Assembly (NCBI GenBank): GCA_033239525.1
Contig: BSYO01000034.1
Location: forward strand, 1,302,001 to 1,366,000
DNA length: 64,000 nucleotides
DNA from: Nepenthes gracilis
Taxonomy: Eukaryota; Streptophyta; Magnoliopsida; Caryophyllales; Nepenthaceae
Direction: 5' to 3'
Positions 49,785 to 62,495 of this stretch are shown here, piece after piece; positions within the stretch are counted from its first letter, which is position 1; each line of letters starts with the position of its first letter. Under the pieces are notes generated by a model, which searched no databases, had not been told where the DNA came from, and saw nothing but the letters and a program-made list of their open reading frames with translations. The translations under genes and the position numbers were made by a program.

Positions 49785-51369
49785 TGGAGAGGGCGCTGCA
49801 CTGGAGAGATACTAAGATATGGCGACTATCTTGGGCATGCATAGATCCTTCTACGATGAAAGATGCTGAGACTGAATGAATGCTGCTATCGCCAAAACTT
49901 TGTGAAGTGAAGAGTGGGTCGCCTATCTTGACTGAGCGGAATCCAAGTCGAGATGAGATCCCGAGAGCTCTCAGAGGCTAATACTCGGGCTCTAAATCAG
50001 ATCGTCTTGCTTGAGAATGGGCTTTGGGAGACATAGTAGTAACTCACAATTCTTGGACTGAGAACACCCAACTTAAAGGAGAGTTTCAACCTGGTGGACT
50101 ACCCAAAGACAGGAGGGGGCTTGCACCATACACACCTGGGGGCCCTTGACCCGAAGATAGTCATCTTAGTGGTTGGCAAAGGCAACTTCTTGTACTTTGG
50201 TAGGCATTCAAATGCTTTAACTGTGCATTTTGGATCTTTAATAAACCAACTTGATTGTTTTAGTCTTTGTCGCTAATATCTTTCGTTGGATGTATTTGTC
50301 TGATTATGCTCGCTCCTAATGAGGAAGCTGTAGCATTAAGAAATTCTTTGATGACTAGGTGCTACAACCGTCATTGTCAGGCTTAACCGAATGCTCTTGT
50401 CCATTTTTTCTTGCTCTTGGGAGGAGGTTATGGTAATGAGAAAGTATGGTTGCCGACTAAGTCTTGCAGCTATCGTTACTAGGCTTGATTGGACGTGCTA
50501 GTCCGTTTATGCTCTTTCCTGTAGAAGGACATCATAACACGGGTATGGGTGATCCTCCTAAGGGCCGACGGGGTTCCCTGGTTGCAGTCACCGAGCTCTA
50601 GTGAAATCTAGGCCGTTGCATGCACGTAACCATTGGAACTCAGTCCTCTTAGAGGACATCGTAATTTTCATACATCAGGTCCTAGTAGCCAACCATTATT
50701 GACTGATGGTGCTCGTCTTTGCGGAAGAGAATTGTTGCATGCATATTAAAAAGTCCCCTAAGGTTTTAATAGCAACTTGATGGGGAGGTCCGAATGTTGG
50801 TCTGTGAGCCCCCTGGGCTGTAATATTCGACTTCATCTGGGCCGCTCAATTGATAGAACTGAGGTTCAAGATTCGATTGTGTTTAGGCAGCTCGGTTGCT
50901 GAAACTAATGCTTTTTGACTTGGTCATAGCCAATCAAGGCACGGGTGAAGAAGTTTACCCAATTTAGGGGCAGTTTAGGTCTTTGAATTAATACAAACAC
51001 ACATGCATTCATATGATTGGTATAACAGAACAAGTAATGAATGATGTTCAAGTATTTCGCATGGATGCATTTGACTTACTGGCACTTGGTGGGAAATCGT
51101 ATGTGGCCCCTGTTGGGATGGAGGGTGATTTGTGCCCATGGGACCAGCCTTCTGTTCCGGGTGCATAGCACGTATGCCCTACTTTGCAGGTTCGTTGAGG
51201 CTCGAAATGGTCCCTAATAGGAGGGTGGCTAATCTCTTTCGCCAGTGGCCTCGTGCCCATGGCCTCTACACTCTAAAAGACTGGGTTTACCACATTGAAC
51301 TAGTTGCATGATTTGGATGCGAGGATTTCATTGTCGACATATGACCTGTAGGTACCAAGGGTGGACTTT

Positions 51370-51595
51370 GGTTGATGCAAAGCAAGTGTCTTCTAGCATG
51401 AAACACCATGGGCAAGGGTCTCGAGGGCTCTGCCATCCCGAAAGGCATTCTAGCTTGCTACTTGCCTTGCTAGGTGCTCTAACAGTATCTTCTAACGTGA
51501 AACACCTCTTGCGAGAAGTTGAGGACTCTACCACCTTGAAGGGCGTCCCAGCCTGCTTCTGGCATTACACTGGGAACTTATGAGGCCCCAAGAAT
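51370..51595. repeat. ~120-bp tandem duplication inside the Tat element
   Basis: Two copies (from about 51375 and 51490) share TGAAACACC, GAGGRCTCT, CC...GAAxGGC and AGCxTGCT words in the same order. Confidence 0.6.
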
Positions 51596-52818
51596 CTAAC
51601 AAAGTGTAGAAGGATCCAGGTGGAGCACCAGGTCAGAACTTTGGTCGTAGGGCTTCTGGTTCAATTCCCAAACGTTGCGAGGAGATGGAGATGACCAAAA
51701 ACCTTGCCATGAACAGTGACCTAGCTAGGTCAGCTAAGTGCCTGCTAGCACTGAATGGAACTTCTAGCAGGCAAGGGGCCTTCTATCATCATGGGAGCGT
51801 TATGGATTACGTCGCTTTTGGCTTTCATTTTGCATCTCCTGACATGGTCAGCCCTTTAGCTGTGACTAGGCCCTGTCACACGTAGTCATCCAAACCTTGA
51901 TGTCGTTAGGCCACTGGATCCTCTGCAGATCTTGATTTGCTCCAATTGTTTGGGAGTTGGAGGGCGGAGCCCCCAACATGAGATCTTGGATGGTCACGTA
52001 CGGTTTGGAAGAGGGTACTCAGCCGAGTAATAAGCACCTGCACGCTTGGGTTTGATTACCTATCGGCATAGCTACCCAATGAGGGGTCATCGCCATGGTT
52101 GGTGATGGGCAGTGGATTGAGAATATCGAGTCCCCCATAGTGAGAAACACAATAGCTTCTATAAGATCTGCCATTCTACATAGGATCGATGAGAGGCATT
52201 GCTTAGGATTGGCCTGTGGGTTAGGCATCTCGCCCCAACGAGGCTGCTCGCGAGTAGAGGGTTGAACACTCTTGGAGCTCTCTCCGGGTCGCACCTCTCA
52301 CCCCAACAAGAGAATGATGGGGTGCCTGTTGGTATTGTAGGAGGTTTCTTTATGGGTAGAAGGTTGCCGATCGTCTCAGGAATAACAAAAGTATCATCAC
52401 TTTGAGCTTTCACCCTACGCTCCAAGACCAATTGAACTTTTTTTTGGGAGTGAGCCCTGTCTCTCGGATCCTCCTGAACACAGAGGTCATTAGGCAGATG
52501 AGTTTTTCCTTTGGTGGAGCATCTCTTCCCCCGACTTCTCCTTTTAGGTGTTAATGGTTGTAGAAGGAGCCCCCAGTTGCTATCTGTTTAGACGAGTGCA
52601 TAGGGCCTGGGGCGGTTTAAGTATAATCCCTTGTTGGGCTGCGGGCGCATGCTCATTGAAAGGCAGGTCACACGTTGCCATGGCTACCCGGGTGGTTGCC
52701 ACCATGGGAGGTGATGTCTCTCGCCAACGTGTTGGTTGGAGCATGTATATTGACTGTGCTTATTTGCTAACGTGTGGCATATAAACTTTTTAGTCATTTT
52801 CACAAATGATGTCAATTA

Positions 52819-54197
52819 TGCCTTCTTTGATCCGGATTGTTGTACGAATTATAAAACCACTTGGTCTTCTTTAATGGGTCGAATTGAAGCGGATCCAGTC
52901 TCCATCACTGTGAATCTAGGTCCTACACATTATAACAAACAATTAAGATGTAGAGAATGACGGAAGCTCGCTCTCCAATATATCCTACGACGTTCAAATC
53001 AGAAATCTTTTTCATATAGATAGAAAGATAGGAGGAATAAGTGAATGATGCATAGATTCATGTAATTGGGGATTAAGTGCTTAAATATGCTTGGCTAGGG
53101 AACAACTTAGAGAGATGGAGGACTAGGTTTCGTTGAGTGCACTTGACTGAGGTGCAACTAAGAGAGATGGAGGATTAGGCTCCGCTAAGTGCGCTCGACT
53201 GAAGGGTGACTTAGAGAGATAGAGAATTGGGCTCCGCTGAGTGCACCTAACCAAGGGGTGGCTTAGAGACATGGAGAATTGAACTTTACTGAGTGCACGC
53301 AATCGAGGGGTGGTTTAGAGAGATAGAAAATTGGGTTCCGCTGACTGCGCCCAACTAAGAGGCAAATTAGAGAAATGGAGGGTTGAGCTCCATTGAGTAC
53401 ACCCGACCGAGGGGCAGCTTAGAGAGGTGGAGGACTAGGCTCCAGTCAGAGGGCGACTAACTAGACAAAGAGTGTTCTGCACTTGCCGAGGAGTGGCTGG
53501 TTGATGAATATACTCGCAGACGGGTGGCTAATCGGAGGAAAAGATCCTTAGGTACTAATGATAAGAGTAACACTTGCCGGTCTCCTCTCTCGGTTACAGA
53601 TGGAGGGGTTCTATGTGCCATGCTCTACAAGCCGCCTTCATTGGCCTTGCTGCATGAGGACTTGGAACCGGCGAGAGGCCTGCACAACCATTGGCTGGAG
53701 TAAGAGAATGAGACTTCTAGGGAGACGCGAAGAGAGTGGGCATGCCTTCTGGGTCTTCTCTCTATACGCTTATTCTTTCTCCTTTTCCTCTCTTTTCTCC
53801 ATCTACTTCTGTCTCATCAGAGCCTTCCTTGCATGTAGGGATGAAGGAGTATTTATAGTGTTAGAGTCAGTTCAACCTTGCTCAAATGTCAATGTTGGCT
53901 ACAAGATATTCCTTCTTTTATTGGGGTGATCACAAAGATTATCGCGTGGCGATTACCTTTTTAGGGAGATTTGTTGAATCATGGTTTCCACCCTGGGGGC
54001 ACGCTATCTTAGGCAAAATATTCTGAAAATATTTACTGAGTTGTCCAGGATAGTTTTGGTAAACATTGCTCGGCTGATGGGCTGGAGTATTAGAGCAGGC
54101 ATCGCTAGACACGCTTGCAGGCTTGGAAGGAGCTTTATTGGGTCGTCAATCTACTATAATTCGGACTTTGAACCGGCCCATAATACCGGACCCATCA
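52819..54197 (-). repeat. 5' LTR of the minus-strand Tat element, with a 52-bp array
   Basis: 1379 bp. Repeat units step exactly 52 bp at 53106, 53158, 53210, 53262, 53314, 53366 and 53418, in the same place as in the partner LTR. Just outside, the minus strand reads ATTGACATCATTTGTGAA, comparable with the degraded primer site at 16656. Confidence 0.85.
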
Positions 54198-55857
54198 ATA
54201 ATATATCTGAAAATCATGTGCATTCTTAAAAGCACATGGTATTCTTTTTTATGTCACAAGTGTATTTAATTTGTCATCATGATGCATGATTGTTATATTT
54301 TTCTAGTGATTTATTGGTACTATAAGATTTGTTTCAATTGAAATACATATGAGTTGAAAAAAAGTTACAAATGAAAGAATTAAAAGAAATTAGAGAGTTG
54401 TTTAAATAAACTAATAGTTTAGGCATTTAAAAAGACACATCCCCATTTTCGCTTGCTAGGAAAGTAATGCGATTTGATTTGACTTGTTTCAATCTGCGCT
54501 ATAAATCTATTATTAATTTATTAATTAATTTATTTTGTGATTAGGTGATTGGTCAATCAATTTTTTTGACATCTAAGAGACGTAGAAAAATTAGAAATGG
54601 TGAGACTCTCTCCTTGACTTGTCCCCCATCTCCTAATTGTCGTAGGATCCCTTACTTCTTTGTTTCTTATAATATATCTTTTGCTAAAATTCTGAGGTTT
54701 TGAAAAGTAGAACGAGGATTTTGGCATAAATTTTGATGCGTTCTGAATTCAAATTTCAAATATATCCAAATTAAGTTGTCTATCTGAGTTCGGTTTCATC
54801 TACTGAGTCTGGATCCTGCACATCATATCTGCGAATAAGAGGTCAGGTGTCGGTGGATTGTTATCCCACCGAAAATACTCCAACGCTCAAGTCAGTAAAC
54901 AACCTTTAAAGGTGGAAGGTGAGTGCAATGAGATGTAGTATGAATGTGGAGAGTATTTACGGGAGTGGGATTGTTCTCGTAAGTAGAGAGACTTTGGTTG
55001 CTCGTGAGGGGCGAGATCTCTAAGTATTGAGTTATGTGGGAACGTAGTAGCAGAGAGAGAGAGAAAGCACAGATGTGCACGAGTACTGAAAGTGTGAGAG
55101 TTTTCAAAGAGAATACTTTTGTAGGCAAGTGAGAACATGCCTTGAAGTGTGAACTCCATGGCCTTTTATAGTTATTGTACTGGGCTACTTTTCTTGTGCG
55201 GAAGGGTTTGATACTGCGCTCTGTGGGGACCGTTGCCTTTTCTGGCGTGCTGCCTTTATGGTTGTAATAGTTGTTAGATTGATTACTTTTCTTCTACATT
55301 CTGTAGCCGCTAGGGTTTCCAGCAAATAGGGAAAGAATGCTGGCGCATTCCTTCGAGGATACGCATTGATTCTAGAAGTAACTGTTACAATAGAGGTTGC
55401 CTTCTATGGAGAGTGCGAAACAGGAGAAGACTGTTGCTGCACGAGGACGGACAAGTAGGCCAATCTAGGCTTGAGCTATGTGAGGCCTGGTCTTTTGCCG
55501 GTCAACTGGTTATACTTTTGGTCAATGGAAGTACCGACTGTCTTGTATGCTTTCGGTCAATGGAAGTGTTGACCATTTTGAACCCAAGTGGGCCGTTCTA
55601 CTCTTGGGCTTTTACTGGCTCATTAGCCTCTCGTCTGGTCAACGACTGGCATTGATTGTCCAAGGAACAAATAGGCCATTGTGGATCTAGGCCGTTCCTC
55701 CTTTTTGGTCCAACTTATTACTGGTGTACCCATAATTGGGAGGGCTGATGCCCAGATCAGGCGACCCTTTAGAGGGAAGGTGTGCTGGCCTCCCGAAGGG
55801 AGGGCCTTCTTGGCAGAGGGTAGCCTGCACTCATGGAAGAGTGGCTCCTTTAGCCAT

Positions 55858-56085
55858 CCCCAGCCCATAAATGGTCGAATTAAACCCTGATCATCTAAGT
55901 GGCTCATGAGTGATTGAATTAAACCATTGTCATCCAAGCAGCTCATGAGTGGTCGAATTAAACTCTACTCATCTAGGCGGCTCATGAGCGGTCGAATTAA
56001 ACCGTGGTCATTCATGCGGCCCATTGACGGCGAATTAAACCTTGTCCATCTAAGTGGCCTGTTTGCGGTCAAAATCTTAAGGGGC
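55858..56085. repeat. 39-bp minisatellite, about six copies
   Basis: The GAATT anchor recurs at 55877, 55916, 55955, 55994 and 56032, steps of 39, 39, 39 and 38 bp, with CTCATGAGTGGTCGAATTAA-like units. It lies in what corresponds to the 3' untranslated region of a Tat element. Confidence 0.9.
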
Positions 56086-56099
56086 TAAAGTAGCACGGT

Positions 56100-57176
56100 G
56101 ACAACTTCCTTCACAAGGAGATAGTATAATCAGTCAACGACGGTCGACAGGAGTAAAGTACTCCTTCCAAAAGCTGGCCTTCTAAGTTCACATCTGGGTA
56201 GCGCCACCAAGCTTCTACTCACGCACAAGTATAGAATAGGTTTGACGTGACATCAGGATTCATCTTGATGTCTTCTCTAGGGCATAAGCCCATCAAGGAG
56301 CATTGCAAACGTCTCAGGCAAAGCGAACGGCCAACTTGCGTACAATATACCGAGTCAACCAGTCAACACAAAGACAAATAATTGAAAAATGGTAACAAAG
56401 GCAAAGATGCGAGCATCCAAGAAAGCGATCATTTTATCGATTAGGTCTATGCATTTACAACTACAAAAAGGCAAAGATAAAAAAAAGTCTATGGTGGATC
56501 ATAGCCCTTAGGAGGAGGCGGCGGTGGCCCCTGATTACTCTGGGACAGCCCCACATGATTCTTGTGACAGCTGGCAGAATGGATTGCGGGGCCAAGGACA
56601 TCAACTGAAAAGTTAGGGTCAACCATCCCTGCAATGCGTCGACTAAGGTTGACATCTTCCCACACCCGTGCCTACAGTATATCATAGACCTCATGGGGAC
56701 GAATGTGAATGGATAACTCGTTCTCTAGCGGTGTAATTCGTCCCGAGAGTTGGTCAGTATGCCTCACTGTCCGATCAGCTTCCTCCTTTGGTTTGGCATT
56801 CTCCTCTTTCAATGGTATTTTCGTCTCTTCAGATTTGATAATACAGATTGAAGAATAGATGTGTCTTCCTAGTGCTCCACCTTCTCCTCAAACTAGACGA
56901 TCTCTCTATCACAGTCTGAGATCACTAGGTCTCTTTGGCACAGTCCCTTACTGACTGTGTCCGTTATTCTCTTATCCTACAAATGCCAAAAGCGCTAAAT
57001 AATAGCAACAGAGAAAGAAAAGGGAAGAAAGATTTCGAAGGTTTACTTGCCAGGCTCTGTGCTCCGGCCTCACTGGCCTATTCCGAGACCTTGGCTCTGG
57101 TGGCAGAGGACTAAAAATAATAATCTCTTGAACATACCAGAGGTCGGAGTTTCAGACTATCAACATGGAGGGCTAA
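56100..57176. other. Centre of the inverted-LTR Tat insertion
   Basis: No recognisable gag or pol. The minus strand (57100-56460) has a broken, charged frame comparable in position to the antisense frame of the intron-3 element. It ends with the polypurine-like ACATGGAGGGCTAA (57163-57176). Confidence 0.4.
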
Positions 57177-58147
57177 TGATGGGTACGTCAGTAATAGGTT
57201 GGACTAAGAAGAAGGAACGGCCTGGATCCACAATGGCCCATTTGTGCCTAGACGGTCAACGCCAATCGTTGATCAGACGAGAGGCTAAAGAGCTAGTCAA
57301 AGCCCAAGAGTAAGATGGCCCACTTGGACCCAAAACGGTCAACGCTTCCATTGACCGAAAGTATGACCAGTTGACCGATCGAAGATCAGGCCTCATGTGA
57401 CCCAAGCCTAGATTGGTCCACGCATTCGTCCTCATACAGCAACGGCTTCTCCCCTGATTTCGCGCTCTCTACAGAAGGCAAAATCCATTGTAACAGTTGC
57501 TCCCAGAATCAATGCATATCCTTATTGGAAGGTGTCGGCATTCTTTCACAGTCTGCTGGAAACCCTAGTGATTACAGAACGTAGAAGGAAATCAATCAAT
57601 CCAACTGCCGTTACAACCATAAGGGCAACACACCAGAAAAGGCAACGGTCCCAATAGAGTGCGGGTATCAAGCCATTCTATACAAGGAAGGTAGCCTAGC
57701 ACAGCGATTATAAAAGGCCATGGAGTTCACGCTACAAGGTACATTCTCACCTGCATGCAAAAGCATTCTCTTGAAAAGCTCTCACGCTTTCAGTACTCGT
57801 GCACATTTGCACTTTTTCTCTCTCTGCTATTACGTCCCTAGCGAACTCAGTACTTAGAGATCTCGCCCCTCACGAGCAATCAAAGCCTCTCTACTTACGA
57901 GAGCAATTCCACTCCCGCAAACACACTCCGCATTCATACTACATTTCATTGCATTCATCTTCCATTTTTGAAGATTGTTTACTGATTTGATCGTCAGAGT
58001 ATTTTCGTTGGAATAACATCTCGTCGATACCTGACCTCTTGTTCGCAGTTGTGGTGTACAGGATCCAGACTCAGTGGATAGAGTCGAACTCTGACGAACG
58101 ATGTGATCCGAATCTGCTTGAAACTTGGATTTAAAACGGTCAAATTT

Positions 58148-58789
58148 AATAGTCTAAATACATTTTATATTAAAAAAATTAAAAAAAATTAAAAGAGAAT
58201 ATTTGATTGGCAGATTTATATCCTCCAGTGATTACACTTTGTGATAAGATAAGGTGTAGGATTCCTCAAATGTGAGGTGCAGCGTGAAGTCTGTTTTCTG
58301 CTGAAATCATTTCTGTAGAGTCATGATTGTTAATTGAATATCACACGGCCATTAAACAAACACAAATATCTATTTCCATCAACAGAGCCTAAGACAGCGA
58401 TTGTTGCAAAATATGTATATGGGACAACATCAGCATGCGAATTATTTATCTACATTCATTTTAAAATAATTCATGGGGTTGGGTGATTTTATCATCCAAT
58501 TTTATCCAAAGTGATTTATATGTCATTCAATTTATGCTACAATATAAATTTAGGCATACGTGTAGTCCAGCGATTAATATTAAAACACATTGAACCCATA
58601 TTATGGCTCATTCACAAGCGGTATAATATTACTATCACATAATAGGAAAAAGACCCATTACATCAGAATGCTTAAAAGACGATCTTGCCTAATAATAGAA
58701 GTTTAAGTAACATAGATGGCCGGCTAACACAAAATGTTATTATTATTATTTTTAATTTCTTCGTTTATTTATTTACTTATTGGATGGAA
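58148..58789 (-). other. 3' flank of the P450 gene
   Basis: AT-rich, without gene or recognised repeat. It includes the probable P450 3' UTR; several AT-rich near-matches to AATAAA exist but none stands out. Confidence 0.5.
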
Positions 58790-60900
58790 TTACTTGAAAG
58801 ATGAACAAGGATGAGCGGTGGGGACAAGAGTGAGTCCATTTTTCCTCTTGACCACTGAGCCAAGAACTTCAGCCATGTCAACATCTCTGGGGTTGATGCC
58901 ACCAGGAAGACTCCAATCGAAATGGAAGAGCAAATTGGCCATCGGCAGCTCAACATTAGCCAGGCCAAAGTCCACACCAGGGCACATCCTTCTTCCCGTA
59001 CCGAACGGGAGGTACACGAAATCATTTCCCTTCATGTCAATCGAGCGATCATCAAACCTCTCCGGGATGAACTTCTCTGGTTCCGGCCACAGATTAGGAT
59101 CTCTCTGGATCGCCCATGCATTGACGAGGATCCTTGTTTTGGGAGGTATTTCGTAGCCGTAGATCTGCCCCTTTTCGATGGATTCTCTTGGGAGAAGCAT
59201 AGGAGATGGTGGGTGTAGCCTCAGAGACTCTCTGATTACCAACTTCAAGTATTTGAGCTCATCGAGCTTTGATTCATCAACCGCTCCTCTTCCCTCGTAC
59301 ACTTTTCTCACCTCCGCCTGTGCCTTCTCCATTACGTGTGGATGTCTGATCAACTCTGACATCGTCCATTCTGTCGTTGCAGATGATGTCTGGCTTCCGG
59401 CAAAGAAAGCATCCTGCGTACACAGTCATATATACTCAGTAATACGTAAATAAACACAGAAGATGTTAGCTGATATGCCCCTTTTTTTACTTTAATTAGA
59501 TAGATTAAAATTTTCGGTTCCTAGATCCTTATTAAATATGTGTAATCATCAGTTTAAGTCCTTTAATTGACTGCTTTTATATAATTGAATGAAAGAGCAT
59601 GTGGGATTATAAAAAGATTCATGGATCTTTTATCCAACCTGCTCAGTTTTTTGTTTTGTTACTTTTTTGACACAAATACGAAGATTTCGTTGAATACTTT
59701 ATAGGTATATATTTAAAATTTACTCGTGAAATAATATTTATATATACTTAAGATTTGCTGCGGCTGGTTAAAATTTTACTATCAAATGCTTTTTATATGA
59801 AATTTTTTAAAAAATAATTAAATTATTATTATTTATTTAAAAATAGGTAATTTAAATTTAAAAAGAAAAAAAATCTTTATTTCTTTAGAAATGGTGCTCG
59901 CACGGTGGAAAATTATTAGGGGATTCCATAACCCCATGACTCGATGAGTCTTACTGAATCAGAACGAATTATGAGGAAGAAGAGGAGGAGGTAAAAGGAA
60001 GAAGGAAAGAATACCAACCAAGATAATGGCTTTGATGTTTTCCATGGTTAAGGAATACTCCGATTGAAGCTTCAGAAGAATATCGACGAAATCTTCGGTT
60101 TGATTGATCTGCTTCTTTGTCTTGTGGTCGTTGATTATATTCTCCATTATCTTGTCAGACATCTGAACCAGCTTCTGGACTTGCTGTGCGACGCCGCTGA
60201 TGCGACCGAACAGTTTGGTGGAAGGGAACAAGTCAGCCACGGAAAAACCGGCGAGCAGCGGTATAGCCTGCCGGACAAACGCCGCGAACTCTTCTTCGTC
60301 CTTGCTCTTCTTTCCGAACGCCGACCTAGCAGCGACGCCCATCATCAGCCATGAGAGGCTACTGCTGATGTTGACCTTCTCGCCGGCCCTCGCGCTGCGT
60401 GCTATGGATTCAACCATCTCGGACACCTCGTGCTCCCTGACCCACCGGAATGACTGGACTCGCTTCGCCGTCAAAAGCTCCGTCGTCAGGATTTTCTTCA
60501 CCTGGCGCCAATACTTCCCGTACGGCGCCCAAGCGACGTCCGTGTTATCGTAGGTCACGATCCTCGGGCAGATGAGATCCGGCCGGCTGGCGAAGACGTT
60601 GTCCTGCGTCTTCAGCACTATCCTCGCGCTATCGGCGGAATTGACGACCACCGTCGAGATCTCCCCCAGCTGGAGGTGGATCACCGGCCCGTACTTCTTC
60701 GCCATTTCGTCGAAGATGCAGTACGGCAGCTTGGGCCCTGCGAGTTGGTGCAGGTTTCCGATGAAAGGGAGTTTAGGAGGTCCGGGGGGTAACAGACTTC
60801 GCTTCCTGCTGCCGCCCCTCACAAATCTGAGTAGAATAGAAAGGAGGAAGGCTGCGGCCAGGGTTAGAACGGCTGGGAGTGATGCAGCCTGAAGCTCCAT
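58790..60900 (-). CDS. Cytochrome P450, CYP71 clan (CYP71D-like)
   Basis: Exons 60900-60019 and 59413-58790 join at a phase-0 intron of 605 bp (TTG|GTTGGT, CGCAG|GAT), the usual site in CYP71 genes; product 501 aa, stop TAA. Order: N-terminal membrane anchor (8-26), hinge PPGPP (38-42), helix-C W131, I-helix A299-GSQTS, ExxR E356-R359, PERF (411-414) and the heme loop FGTGRRMCPG with C438. These enzymes sit in the ER membrane and oxidise terpenoids, phenylpropanoids or alkaloids with electrons from P450 reductase; the substrate cannot be read here. The start at MELQAAS is preferred over an upstream in-frame ATG at 60948 because a TATA box lies only five bases before that one. Two positions deviate: Gln302 where the I-helix usually has an acid, and Lys135 where helix C usually has Arg. 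Otherwise the frame is intact. Confidence 0.95.
59414..60018 (-). other. Intron of the P450 gene
   Basis: 605 bp, GT-AG, AT-rich. The exon 1 frame runs 35 codons past the donor before a stop, which explains why the frame appears longer than the exon. Confidence 0.9.
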
Positions 60901-60952
60901 TGTTGATGATGGGGCTGAAATTTGCATGGGGGAAGTGCTGCCTTGCATGATA

Positions 60953-60960
60953 TATTTATA
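60953..60960 (-). promoter_or_regulatory. TATA box of the P450 gene
   Basis: TATAAATA on the minus strand, 53 bp upstream of the chosen ATG (60900), preceded by GC-rich sequence. The spacing predicts a short leader of about 20-30 nt. Confidence 0.7.
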
Positions 60961-62356
60961 CAGCCCGAGTGCCGTTGCAGCACCGATGACGACGACGATG
61001 CCAATTTTTTTTTCTTGGGGGTGGGTGGAGGGTGTGTGCTGTGGTGTGGGTTAAGAAACACTGAAATTGTTAGTCCTGAGTAGGTTGTAATATTTGTCAC
61101 ACTCCAATAATTTATTTAAAATTTTATTTGAGTTTGGTAAGAATTTGAGAAAGTTTTAACTTTTTATAAAAATAAAAAATTTATTTAAAATAGATAATTA
61201 TGGTTAATTTATTTTGATTTTTAAAAAATTAAGAATTAGTTAAATTTAATTATTTAAAATAATTAAATTATAACCATTTATATGTAGATATATAATTACA
61301 ATTTAAATTTGAAGACGTAATTGATTTTAAATAATAATAATATTTTTTTATTTATGCAAAATGCCAACATTAATTAATATTTTCAGTGCTCACCCAAAAA
61401 GAATTAATGTTTTGACTTTTATACATCCATTCCCTGTATTACGTTTTAGGAAATTATGGGATCTCATTCATTCTTTATTATTAATAATTTTATATATAAA
61501 ATAAATAAATACTATATAAATAAAAATATCAAAAAATAATTAAAAAATATCTCTTAAATATTTTTATTTGCAAATCAAAGATATTAAGATAGAAAAGTAT
61601 GACTTCGGAATATAAATTAAGAAAATTTTACAAATGCTCATACGCAACCAACAAGTAAGAGATTTTTGGAGATTTGATCTCTGCTATCTTTTACGAAAAA
61701 AGGCAATTACTGCTCTACTCTACGAGAGCCCCATCTAAATCCGCAGTCTTTCTTGATAGTCTGATTCGTATAAATTATATCAATTTTATAATTAGATTAT
61801 TAGAATATAAAGTTGATTCAATTCATCTTAATTATAATGGTTTAATTAGTATTAAATAATTAATATTTTTTTAAAAAATAAATTTTTTGAAAATAATAAT
61901 ATTATTTAATTAATATTAAATAATTATTATTAAAATAAATTACGTCTATTGCTTTCTTTTAAAGGGATAAGCATGGTTTTACTTTTCAACTAAATTCATA
62001 GGTATTGATTAAAACAATGACACATATTGATAGATACTTGTCAAATGAATGATTTTCTTAAATATTACGTATTTAAAAAAAATTAATTATAAAAATAATT
62101 GTAAAATAATTAAAAATTTAATTAATATCTTAATATATTATTCTTTCATTATCGTGGCGTACTATGTTAGCGATCTACATAGGAAAAAATTTGCCCGCCA
62201 TAGAACTCCTGGACTTTTATTAAGTAGTCAGAATAATATTTTATTTAATTAAATCTATTTTATCATATGCCTATTTTGATAACAAAAATATTAAATAATA
62301 GAATTGAATGGAATTTATCACTGTAAAATAAAATTAAATCAAATTAAAAACATAAC

Positions 62357-62395
<39 letters not shown>

Positions 62396-62495
62396 GCTTT
62401 ATTAAATAATGTAAAAACATTTTAAATTAATTGTCTGTCAAAGGCGCTGTATAATTTAATAATTATATATTTTAAAATATTATATATATATATAT
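60961..62495. other. AT-rich upstream region of the P450 gene
   Basis: No further gene. 61150-61330 is an imperfect AT-rich inverted structure related to the hairpin at 3890-4040. A (TAA)n microsatellite lies at 62358-62394 and a (TA)n run at 62480-62495. Confidence 0.5.
62358..62394. repeat. (TAA)n microsatellite
   Basis: About twelve uninterrupted units. Confidence 0.95.

Larger units (their letters stand above)
47500..54197 (-). mobile_element. Tat-lineage Ty3/gypsy element, minus orientation, TSD ATAAT
   Basis: LTRs at 47500-48860 and 52819-54197 are direct repeats. ATAAT flanks both ends (47495-47499, 54198-54202), with TG and CA termini. Next to the left LTR the + strand CTAGCCCCCCATG (48861-48873) is, on the minus strand, a polypurine tract, so the element reads right to left. 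The 4-kb interior has lost recognisable gag and pol, but carries the antisense-frame block on the + strand (49506-49784). Sequence at 49170-49260 matches the reverse complement of 22050-22140 in the intron-3 element. It looks like a non-autonomous or deleted member of the same lineage. Confidence 0.85.
54734..58142. mobile_element. Tat-type insertion with outward-facing LTRs, TSD AATTT
   Basis: The left LTR (54734-55742, minus orientation) and right LTR (57177-58142, plus orientation) are reverse complements of each other over about 1 kb, including the block around TCGCCCCTCACGAGCAA and mirrored TATAAAAG boxes (55170-55163 on minus, 57709-57716 on plus). Both outer ends are U5 ends (TGATGCG..., ...ACGGTCA). 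AATTT flanks both sides (54729-54733, 58143-58147). The 1.4-kb centre ends in a polypurine-like ACATGGAGGGCTAA directly before the right LTR, so the centre and right LTR are in normal order and the left LTR is the inverted part. A 39-bp minisatellite lies next to the left LTR. No gag or pol was found. Confidence 0.8.

Noticed and set aside
58818..60892. Several plus-strand frames of about 90-117 codons
   Set aside because: They are antisense shadows of the GC-rich P450 exons.
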